Assembly: GCA_949987705.1 (NCBI GenBank)
Contig: OX465281.1
Span: forward strand, 1,714,001-1,778,000
Length of the DNA stretch: 64,000 bases
Origin: Thereva unica
Taxonomy: Eukaryota > Arthropoda > Insecta > Diptera > Therevidae
Reading direction: 5' to 3'
Shown here: one piece after another, positions 55,540-64,000 of the stretch
Numbering within the stretch: the stretch's first letter is position 1
Layout of the letters: the number at the start of each line of letters is the position of its first letter
Notes under the pieces: model-generated
Told to the model about the DNA's origin: nothing
The model's input: only the letters and a program-made list of their open reading frames with translations
The model's database searches: none
Program-made: the position numbers and the translations under genes

Positions 55540-56240
55540 AGTATATGATCAACCTCGATGCTGGGGCGGAAGTTAGTTGGAGGAGGCTTGAGATCCCTGG
55601 TGTTATCATCAACATCAACAACCTGCAGCATAGTGACAACAGACAAACTCCGAGGTTGTTTGGTACCAAGTTCAAGATGTGAAAGGGTTGGCGACCTGTC
55701 GAATTGACCAGTATCGGAAAACCGAAGAAACTAGACAAGAAACCGCATTTTTTAAAGCGGCACCGACAGCAGCGTATCCCCCACTCGGACCGCCAGCTAA
55801 CGAATCAAAGTAGTAGACAACAGACAAATTGGAGTCGAAAAGTGCACAATTACTGTGGATACTGTTGCTTCAAAATCTGTCATCCGAGATGACTTGGCCG
55901 CAAATAAGTGGCTTGAAAACGCACAACGATACAGGCTGAAAACGGCTAAAGGAAAGCCAGGGCAATTATATGACAAAATAATGACGGATGTGGTTGTAGT
56001 CTACAGTCACACTCATACCTGGTAGCTGATATAGCAGACAACTGTATTCTCGGTTTGAACTTAATGTCAACACACGGAATTCTACTGACTTCCAAGAAGA
56101 AGTAATGAAATAAGACAACAGGGGCATTCCAGTGGCAAGATCGATCGAGAGACTTCAATCCTACGACTTCAGTATAGAACACAGAAAACGAATAGATCAT
56201 GGTAAAGCAGATCCACTCTCCAGGTGACCATACGAGCCAG
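55540..56240 (+). mobile_element. Ty3/Gypsy retrotransposon remnant (protease and RNase H scraps)
   Basis: Plus-strand pieces in different frames. One is a retropepsin-like segment around 55835-55950 whose active-site triplet reads Asp-Thr-Val (55858-55866) where functional proteases have Asp-Thr/Ser-Gly. It continues into 'AQRYRLKTA'. A later scrap near 56040 fits the protease flap/ILG region. At 56128-56226 is the end of a Gypsy-type RNase H (SIEHRK, HGKADPLSR). Reverse transcriptase and integrase are absent. The copy is broken by stops, frameshifts and large deletions. Confidence 0.75.
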
Positions 56241-56435
56241 GTGGTAAATGTTGTTAGTGATTGAGGAGAACTGCCAAAGGACGACTGCTGAGCCATCGAC
56301 AAGTTGGGATGATCAAGAGCTCCGCAACAAGAACTCTGAACATTGAAGTGCAAAAGAGCAGGTTCCAGTAGCGCGTGCTAGAGTAAGATATATTCTAGAG
56401 GAGTGCCGGAGGAGGACATTTGGCAGTCAAAATAT

Positions 56436-56564
56436 TTGACACACAAAACAAATGTCACTTCAACCCAATTACAACACAACCCGCGTGTATGAGGTGAAAT
56501 ATCAACTCGACACAGGTAAGAGAGCAGAGTTGGGGTGTGTGGACCAAGTTTTGACTCAACCCCC
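56436..56564. repeat. GAGTTGA-rich dispersed repeat, copy C
   Basis: Aligns with 29092-29214 over the whole segment (AAATGTCACTTCAACCCAAT, AATATCAACTCGA, CAGGTAAGAGAGCAGAG, GTGGACCAAGTTT). Confidence 0.65.
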
Positions 56565-56766
56565 GTAATATTGCCATGCAGATCCGTAACCTGCCTCTGA
56601 TAGTCAGCCAGCGTGCGATCGATCGTATCAAAGAGCTCCTTAATAATCCTCAACGATTGCTCAGCATTATGACAAGTTCAATAGTAACAGCAGTGGGTGG
56701 GGTGAATGGGGAAAGCGATTGAGTGTAGTTTACAGCCGTTTTACCTTATTCCGGATGTTTAGCATT

Positions 56767-57247
56767 ATACCATGTTTCCATCGCACTCGAAATCTTCCGA
56801 TTTCGGCAAAAATGAGGATTTCGGACGAAATCTCGTTTGAAATCTCATGTTTTAGCATATAAAATGAAATCGCCTTTCGGAGGAGATTTCAATGAAATCT
56901 CGATCGAAATCTTGGTAATGACTATTCAGCCTATTCAGCAAGTGGGAAATTTTGGGGAAATTTCTCAGCTGTAAAAAATTTTGACAGTACGAATTATTTG
57001 TCATTTTTAAATTTTCTATCTTTAACGTTTAAAGTGGAGCTTAAATGAATGTTTATATTTTTTCCTTATTTTACAGCCTATTCTTTCCAAATTCCTCAGT
57101 TTTGTTGATATAATTAGGTTTTTAAAATTTGATGTGCAAGTTTGTTATGACAAGCGAAAACTGCCTGGTGCGATGGAAACACATTTGGATTTCGCCAAAT
57201 CGTTTTATCAAAACCTGCGGATTTCGAGTGCGATGGAAACATGGTAT
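56767..57247. mobile_element. MITE with 28-bp ends ATACCATGTTTCCATCGCAC (481 bp)
   Basis: Left end 56767-56794 (ATACCATGTTTCCATCGCAC then TCGAAATC) is a perfect reverse complement of 57220-57247. A partial third copy of the end (GTGCGATGGAAACACATTTG) sits at 57169-57188. The interior is AAATCTCG/GAAATC-rich and AT-rich with no coding motif. The 60-codon frame at 57134-57316 is accidental. Target duplication not certain. Confidence 0.85.
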
Positions 57248-57313
57248 TACGAAAATTGGTTTGATAGAATAATAAAAAACGGAAACGATTTGCAGACGGT
57301 TTACAAACCGCCT

Positions 57314-57706
57314 TAATAGGGAATCTAACGCAAAGGTAAACTCAGATGGCGCCACCGACGTATGGAGTAAACAAACAACAACAACATAAAAGCAACAAAA
57401 ATATAATATCCATATACTGACCAGTCTTAAATCCTTTTTAATATAATCTTCAGTGATCTGGACAATGTTTTGCACCCTTAAACTTTTTCCCATAGCTCCC
57501 GTACTTTTTGTTTTTAGGAAATAAATGAACCCGCAATATTATTGCTTCCAAATACACAACACTGATGCATATTTATTAGAATATAAGATTTTACCATTGA
57601 ATAACCGAAAAATCACAATAATCAAGAACTGTCTGACAGGCGGGAGACAAATGCCAAATACATTGCCGCCCCTACCGGGAGAAATTTCCAGTAAGGTTCC
57701 CTATTA
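57314..57706. mobile_element. MITE candidate with TAATAGGGAA ends (393 bp)
   Basis: Left end TAATAGGGAATCTAAC (57314-57329) and the reverse complement of the right end TAATAGGGAACCTTAC (57691-57706) match at 14 of 16. The interior is AT-rich, non-coding. It follows the previous MITE by 66 bp. Confidence 0.6.
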
Positions 57707-57709
57707 CTC

Positions 57710-58090
57710 AAGTACGACAACAAGTATAGTCCTAAAATTATAAAATACGAATTGTCACACAATTAGTACTTCGTTAATAGTCTTTCAAAGCGTGTGTTCC
57801 ATAAATTTTTAACGTTCTTAATTTAAAATCCAGAAATTTTCCAGTTGAAAATTTTTCAGTAATCCCTCTATGTTTGAAACATATAATTTACATTTGATAT
57901 TTTCAAAGACACAAACCGATTTCACTGCCTACAAAATTTCCCACCAGATGGCACTGGAAATTTATTGATTCCTGACAGGCTGACAGTCGTTGTCAAAATT
58001 GACATAACAATCGCGCAAGTCGTGTTGATGTCGCCCGCAATGTTTTCTGTTCGTGAATGCTGTTGACCGAAAAAAGTTTTTTTTCAACCA
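57710..58090. other. AT-rich unassigned sequence
   Basis: No feature supported. Confidence 0.4.
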
Positions 58091-58183
58091 AAATTTGTGA
58101 ATTCCAGAGTGAAAAGTAGAAACTTCCCATCCTGTGACCACCTTAATGAGTTCGCCGCTCACCAGATTCAATACGCGGGTTTT

Positions 58184-58840
58184 TTACTCATCTGCAGTCG
58201 AGCCCAGGTGCAAGGTGCCGGCCAGTCGTCGTCGTCGATTCACGTAATCTCGGCCTTCAGTCACGGTTCTCAGGTTAATTCCCCCAGGCGGAACACGTGA
58301 AATGGCCACCCGGTGCGCATCGTAAATATTTAATTCCACCGCGTCTGCTGCCGCCGCTCGGGCCGCTCTGCCTGTGTTATCGCTCCGTGCTGATAAGATT
58401 CCGCAAGGCCATCGATAGTCAAGTGAATCAGTTTTGTGCAAACCTCTCCCAGTGGATCCGGAGCCCCAGTGCGGCACTTCACAGTCTTCAGTATTAAAAG
58501 TCGCCGAGGCGCAGTGATAAGGCTCGACCTTCGACGATTTGTTTACAATCAAGCCAGGTGAGTACTCCGCTAGTATGATGTAGAGCTGCGGCCGCTGGTC
58601 GAAGGGGTTATTTTCAGAATCGGGGAAAGCGAGACTCTCTTGATCTGCGGCGGGGCCACTAAAAATACTCCGGTGGAATTCCGGCGAAGTCCTCAGGTTT
58701 CGGGACAAATTAGATGTCGGGGCCCCGGAAGACTTTTTGTGGGTCACTCGAACATCGCTGCTCAAAATGGGGTTTGGCTCGAACATGTTCGAGTCGCAGC
58801 CCGGTCGATGGGAAGAGGCCCGAAAATGGGACATCCGCAC
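58184..58840 (-). CDS. Longest open reading frame of the window (218 aa), probably not a gene
   Basis: Single open frame in a GC-richer region. It is Ser/Arg/Pro-rich with no recognisable domain, no membrane span and no repeats. The opposite strand has a strong donor, GCCAG|GTGAGT, at 58553-58563, which would make the sequence left of it a plus-strand exon or 5' UTR instead. Both readings are open; I favour neither strongly. Confidence 0.2.
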   Translation of the reverse strand: MRMSHFRASSHRPGCDSNMFEPNPILSSDVRVTHKKSSGAPTSNLSRNLRTSPEFHRSIFSGPAADQESLAFPDSENNPFDQRPQLYIILAEYSPGLIVNKSSKVEPYHCASATFNTEDCEVPHWGSGSTGRGLHKTDSLDYRWPCGILSARSDNTGRAARAAAADAVELNIYDAHRVAISRVPPGGINLRTVTEGRDYVNRRRRLAGTLHLGSTADE

Positions 58841-58849
58841 CCGATTCTA

Positions 58850-59780
58850 GCGCTGGAGGTCGAATCTTTTTTCACTCGGGATTTTCACGCTTTCCTGACT
58901 TTTCTGCTCGGTTTTATCGCATTCGAAATGGCGGCGATATAAATAATTTCTAGTCCACGTTGCGTAACACAGCGCCGTCTGCCTGTTGGGCGCGGGGTGC
59001 GGGTGTGGGGAGCCGTGTCTAGGATGCCGTGCACTTTGACCTTCAGATTCCACACTTTGCAGCGAATCGAGGCAGGACAATGGGGCTTTGTATTGATTTC
59101 AAGGTCCGGCCTTTGGATCCGAATTCTCTGGCGTCGATTTTTTTTTCGTCCAGCAAGGGGAGTGCTGTCACAAGGACCTGCTGGTTCCAAACTAAATATT
59201 TTGATTTGCTACAAGGGCAATAATAGCGCCTGCCACCGATAAATACCAGAAAATAAAATCTCTTTCCAATCCCCATTAAAAGCCGGATTTCACACGTTCA
59301 CGGACGGCCTAAATTCGGATATGAGCACCCTCCGCAATCGCGGCTTTCAATGTTTGACGTCGGACAAGAGTTTTTGATACATCTTAATTTTCAATCGCTT
59401 TCCTCATCGGCATTTATGAGATTTCGCTTATGGAATTCTTTTAAAACACGGAATCCACTTTGGCGGACTTCCTGGACCATGCCTAATATTCGTGAGAGGT
59501 TTGATTTCTCTTTTACCTCTCGGGCGCCATCTGCATTGTAAAAAAGACTTACTTATCCAAGATGCCAGTGCTGGTATCTTTTCTTAATAATGATGAATTC
59601 TTCATCACCACATTCAAGTACCGGATGGTTCCTCTGTTGTGATTGAATCATCTCGCTGATGTTACCTGGACACTCGTAGACTTGATAAGAGTTTTGTTGA
59701 AACCTAGATAGGATAGTTTAGGGTCGAGGTGTTTCTTATAAATTCAACATGGCAAAATTCAGTGTAAAGGGTACACTCAG
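58850..59780. other. GC-rich to mixed unassigned sequence
   Basis: Overlapping frames on both strands (59-101 codons), no domain. Looks single-copy. Confidence 0.3.
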
Positions 59781-59799
59781 GGACATAAATCGAATGACA

Positions 59800-60960
59800 C
59801 TAAATTGTCAGCTCTATCAATGCCAAACCGCATAGATCCTACCACGGTCCTGGTTATGGGAGGTGATGCAAATGCACACCATGCACAATGGGGCAGCACG
59901 GACACCAATGATCGAAGTGAGGTTATTTTTAACGACCTACTGAACTCCAAGCTTGCTATTTGTAACAAAGATAATGATCCCACGTTTGTAACCAAAAACG
60001 GAGAGGACATCACCCTTATCTCAGACTGCCAATCTGACCAATTAGGTCTGGCAGGTCTCGAAGGAACACTCCTTCTCAGACCACAGGTTTATAGAGTTCT
60101 AACTGCAAAAGGCTCTAGCTCAATCACCCTTTCTAAAATAAAAAAAACCTCAAAATTCGGGTTACTATACCAGGCCAATCGCAAAGAACCTTGCTCCTAG
60201 GCCATCCTGTATTCCCAAAAACCGGGAACAACTCGACATTTTTACAGAACAATGCACTTACGCCGTTAATGAAGCTTGTCCGAACAGACCGCATAAAGAG
60301 GCTTCCAAACCTTCATGGTGGACTCGTCAACTTGAAACACTCCGGAAAGAGTTTAGAAAAGAATTTAATTCAGCTAGACGCTACAACAGCGCGGCCTAAG
60401 CTAGAAGTCATAACGTCACTCTCCCATGGTTCCTGGACAAAATAACATAGATGAGAACGAAAAAGTCGATCACAAAGCCCAGCAGGGTGCCTCTTTTCGG
60501 TGCTCGGAAAGTGAGATGACTAGCATTGCAAATGGCGGGCTACTATCTAGTGCCAGACAGACTAAAGTGGGGCGCACTGAAGAACTGCTTCATTTCAAGG
60601 ACGGCTTGACCTTAATGAAAGTGGGGGAGAGGAAAGAGGAATTGGTTTCCTAAACAGACCCTGAAGAAATATTGCCAGAATTACGGCGATCATCACGGCT
60701 CATAGGAGATCACACTTTCAAGCTGGGTACTTCACACATCCTCTATTTCCCTAGCTGCAAGAAGACGAAGGGGAGACTTAAAAGATATCTTCAGATTAAA
60801 GGGCATGGCACTTATAAGCTTCATCAATTCCACAGGATGGGTTTAAACATCCACCAAGGTCGGTTAAACAACCACCAATCCTTAGGTACAGGGGCTGTGT
60901 CATCAAAACGGCATGCCAAAGCACTTATGGGGTTTCCGGAGACAACCCTATGCCTGTCCT
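59800..60960 (+). mobile_element. I/R1-like LINE, endonuclease and linker region
   Basis: The plus strand reads PTTVLVMGGDANAHHAQWGS (about 59837-59896), the 'GDFNAHH--WGS' endonuclease motif with catalytic Asp and Asn. It continues SKLAICNKDNDPTFVT, then after decay and frameshifts SWWTRQLETLRKEFRKEFNS (about 60313-60370), the conserved 'WW...L..LR' linker before the RT. Beyond 60450 the similarity fades into scraps. The SDH endonuclease motif is not readable. Confidence 0.75.
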
Positions 60961-60964
60961 AAGA

Positions 60965-61440
60965 AGTGGTGAAAATCTTTCATCAGTCGAACAACAAAAG
61001 GATGTGTGCGCAACCGACTGTCAGGCACACTCCCAAAAAAGAGACAGCACCGGTGACCCGGAGGTCTCCTAAAAATACCAACCCTTTTCCATGACGATTG
61101 AGTCTAGACAAGCAAGCGTAAAGGCATTACTTGGGTGTGATGTGACCCTTAAAACGGATTATCGAAGAGTGCTCACCAGAGCCGGCACAGTGGGAATCAG
61201 TGACCTTCCGTGTCAGCATCCTTCGATGCTCAAAGATGCACAAACATCTGGATGACCTCAGTTCTACATTGGGGAAAGCTGTCGCGGTAAACCCGTTTTT
61301 CTTCGTGCAATGCTGCCTGGTTTGACATGAGCCATTGTAGCGAAACAGTACGCCATCGCGGTAACTAAACAGCTCAAATTGCCTGCTGAGGGCAGTTGAA
61401 ATCAGACAGTGTAAGCGTTGGTTCTTCCGTGTGATGACTG
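60965..61440. other. Unassigned sequence
   Basis: Decayed LINE sequence or unique sequence; no motif seen. Confidence 0.3.
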
Positions 61441-61444
61441 GACA

Positions 61445-61650
61445 GAACCATAGGAGAGTTGATCCACTGATACACCGACAAAGCGTCAAAACAACTAACC
61501 ACAGGAGAGATGATCCGGTGGTAAATCGACAGACCAATAAACCGACAAGCCACGGAGAATTGATCCGGTGGTAAACTGACAAACCGACAAATCTAGACAA
61601 GACCACCACTAACCAACCGGGCTACCACGGGAGCGTTGATCCAGGTGAAA
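61445..61650. repeat. Minisatellite, about four imperfect units of ~50-60 bp
   Basis: Units share GGAGAGTTGATCCACTGATA, GGAGAGATGATCCGGTGGTA, GGAGAATTGATCCGGTGGTA and GGAGCGTTGATCCAGGTG, each followed by ACCGACAA-type words. The 160-codon minus frame 61127-61609 is open only because the repeat unit lacks stops in that frame. Confidence 0.75.
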
Positions 61651-61659
61651 CCCGCCAAA

Positions 61660-63830
61660 AACATGAATTTGGAGTTTTATTTCAACTTTGGACTTCTCTA
61701 AAACCTGGCCATACCACGGTCTCTACTCTACTCCCGCCCCTAGGACTAATATCGCAATGCACATCTGGAGCATACTTGGCATTAAGCTATCTATGCCTAG
61801 CGACTTATATAGGTAGAAACTACTCCCTGCAACGCAGCTTTTCTTTTCTGATGGTTTGTGACTTGCCCTCTCATGATTTTGGCATCGCACTTGCAACTTG
61901 GGGAAATTATCTGCAGCCACTTTTTTACAGTTCCACAGCTTGCCAGAGGTCTCTATTCCCGTATCGTCTAAGGGCTGTTCGTACGATGATTGGTAGGAAT
62001 GCTCACAGAGGACCTTGCTATCCATTTGCACTTTACAATTAATAGGTGATAAGAGGAAAGGAAAGAAGTGTTATTTTTATGTGGTAATAGTGGAGTCGCA
62101 AAAGCTAAAATAAAACTCTAGTTGATAAAACGTGGCCAGCGCCGTTCGTCGCAACGACAAGCCACTACAAGTACGAGCGATCTAAATCCTAAGTTTACAT
62201 CCCCATTGATTTCGCAGACTTTACTGCTTCAAATGCCCACCATTAAACGCCGAAGTCCCGCCACCGCCGCCGCTCCAGACGCCGCCGCATTTAAAATTGT
62301 GATTTGCGCCTATTTCGCGTTCGCTTGCCATTTAACGAGCCGAGGCTAATTTTAACTGCGAAAAGATAAAGCACTTTGAGATTTATGACACATGACAAAG
62401 TAAGTCAGCTCGGGCAGAAGCTGTTTTATTAAAACTCCCAAGGTCACCCTTCGCCGCCCCCGCAGCTTGGCGACCCCCGAGGAGCTCAGTACAAGAACCC
62501 AGCGGTGCGACGTTTCACTGCCAGAGGAGAACCTCAATCCGCCCAGGCTCCGGCTCCCTTCGAAGTCACCACTCGTAAGGCAGGCAATTCATCAAAAATT
62601 TCCGTAAATTAAATATGTCATAAATTTTCCTTTGAAGTCGCAAACCGCATTTTCTCTACATTTTCACGAAATAAATTAATTTCCCCGCTGCCGGTGCTGC
62701 TGCTGGCTCCCCGCGGACACATCGCCCGCCCGCTGCTGCTCAGCCCATCTGCATTTTATCATTTCCCCGGCGGCGGGTTGTGTCTGGATGTCCTGAAAGC
62801 CCCCGGAGGAAATGTTGTTTACCTCTGCGCTGAAATTCTGTCACAAAATCGAAACGAAAGTGATTAATGCTGGGACAGTTTTGGGACATTCGCAACTTCT
62901 CTGGCCGATAAGGGACGGTCGCAGCTGCGCCTGGACGCGCAGACTCAACATTGACATTGCAGCCCCACGGTCACGATCATAGAGCCGCATTCACTCTGTT
63001 TATGGGTTGGCAGCTAACAGCGGATTCCATGGAGATGAGTGATCATCGATTTTGGTGCATCGCACCGACGCCGCCGCCGTCCGAAGCGCATCGCGCCGAA
63101 CGTGGGCGTCAACATTATTTTTGGACAGCGGGCGCGATCATTAATCAGTCAGTGGTGATCGATTCCTAAAAAAGAATGACGGCCTCGTAAACAATTGTGG
63201 GACGGGTTCAATGTCGGGAACGCTCAGTCTTCATGTTTGGCCAGCGCGCCAATAAAGCCTCGTTAATTGATTGATCGACTTTTGTGCAACTCCCGAAAGG
63301 CAATTCGTTTTTTAAATTATCGATCTCCACAAAATTTCGGGGCTTGCTGGCTGTGCTCGCCGCCGTTGATTGCGCGTTTTTTGTTAAAATATTTAAAAAT
63401 TGTCATTTGAAGATTGCAGTTTCAGAGCGTGTCACTCGCCCCCTTATTTGTCACTAGCGCTTCTTAAATGCTCTTAACTGCTTTAAAATCCGCTGCTAAT
63501 AAAATAAAATTTAGGCAATGGTGTGACTGACACTCACAATAAATTGCAGTCGTTGTCCATGAGTGTTCAACCGTGAGTGATTACCGTGGTCACTGGAAGG
63601 GATAGGCTGGTATGATCGGGCCCTACCAAGCTAAGATGTAAAGTTATGGTGTCGAGGACTGCAGGGCAGTAGGTAGTTCTCTTTTATAACAGCGGAAATC
63701 TGTTCCCAGGAATGTCTCTGCCCATTCCCCGATGTTTCGACTTCGTTTTCATCCTTGCATCTGTGAAAGTGTATGTTCATTAGTAGCTCTACGGAGTCAT
63801 AGACAAGTAGTACAGCAACAGGGTTTCTCG
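61660..63830. other. Unassigned, partly GC-rich sequence, probably single copy
   Basis: 62120-63300 is GC-richer with GCCGCCGCC and GCTGCTGCTG patches and no transposon motifs. It is of a kind often seen around promoters or 5' UTR exons. No splice-supported exon was found on either strand. Confidence 0.3.
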
Positions 63831-63834
63831 GCCA

Positions 63835-64000
63835 GTGACATCATCGGTTTTGGAGTCGGGTGGAAGCTTTTTCTGGGGTAAGAACCTGTATTGTAACCTT
63901 TTTGTGCTAAGCTTTGGATATAAGCGCCACCTGTGTGAAACTAGTTGAACTTCGCTGAGGTGGGCTAGTGGGCAATTTGGTTTGGTTTGCTCAGTCTATC
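63835..64000. repeat. Dispersed repeat family 2, copy b (runs to the window edge)
   Basis: GTGACATCATCGGT, TCGGGTGGAAGCTTT, AAGCGCCACCTGTGTGAAAC, TAGTTGAACTTCGCTG and GGGCTAGTG are in the same order as at 10391-10512. It may continue beyond the window. Confidence 0.6.

Noticed and set aside
61127..61609. 160-codon minus frame as a gene
   Set aside because: A third of it reads through the minisatellite; repeated words in the translation come from the repeat, not from a protein.
1..64000. tRNA genes, CRISPR arrays, bacterial or viral gene clusters
   Set aside because: No convincing A/B-box cloverleaf, no regularly spaced repeat array, and no compact gene blocks were seen; a covariance-model scan for tRNAs was not possible here.

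Overview
The window reads as a stretch of a repeat-rich animal genome, most probably an insect. There is one clear multi-exon gene, with canonical GT-AG introns and exons of 131-339 bp, embedded in many decayed transposable elements: mariner, RTE/CR1-like, Jockey-like and R1/I-like non-LTR elements, a Helitron, Ty3/Gypsy, hAT-like elements and several MITE families. There is no operon-like packing, no CRISPR, and no bacterial or viral gene layout. The species cannot be fixed from the sequence.

Host gene. Seven coding exons on the minus strand (22503 down to 7997) join in phase into the N-terminal ~452 residues of a Patched-related, sterol-sensing-domain transporter-like protein (the Ptr / 'patched domain-containing protein 3' type). 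The first coding exon begins exactly with ATG behind a pyrimidine-rich acceptor, so at least one 5' UTR exon lies further right and was not identified. The gene is open at its 3' end: the last visible exon ends with a good donor at 7996, and nothing in 1-7990 on the minus strand resembles the missing C-terminal half. Bases 1-7990 are therefore probably intron. One 10.4 kb intron (11794-22163) holds a succession of LINE fragments.

Left part (1-8 kb): a 35-bp-arm hairpin, an RTE-like LINE endonuclease fragment, a mariner remnant and a 5S-rRNA-like short repeat. Middle (8-22.5 kb): the Ptr exons and intron repeats. 22.5-33 kb: LINE RNase H and RT scraps, a Helitron helicase tail and a small hAT-like element. 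33-41 kb: mostly unassigned sequence with a few open frames, plus a MITE with very long arms inserted in a LINE. 41-50.5 kb: mariner 3' end, RTE and Jockey fragments, a second copy of a MITE seen at 9 kb, and a non-autonomous hAT-like element with a perfect 8-bp target duplication. 50.5-64 kb: another 5S-like repeat, a composite MITE, an LTR-like stretch, Gypsy pol scraps, two more MITEs, an R1/I-like endonuclease region and a minisatellite.

The most noteworthy non-gene signal is a family of five dispersed copies whose core resembles 5S rRNA (6.8, 23.1, 31.2, 37.2 and 50.5 kb) with a shared non-5S head and tail. This is the architecture of a 5S-derived (SINE3-type) retroposon. The second is a pair of MITEs with unrelated ends but a nearly identical ~85-bp internal core (38.1 and 52.6 kb). 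All family names are from recognition by eye; no search was run.
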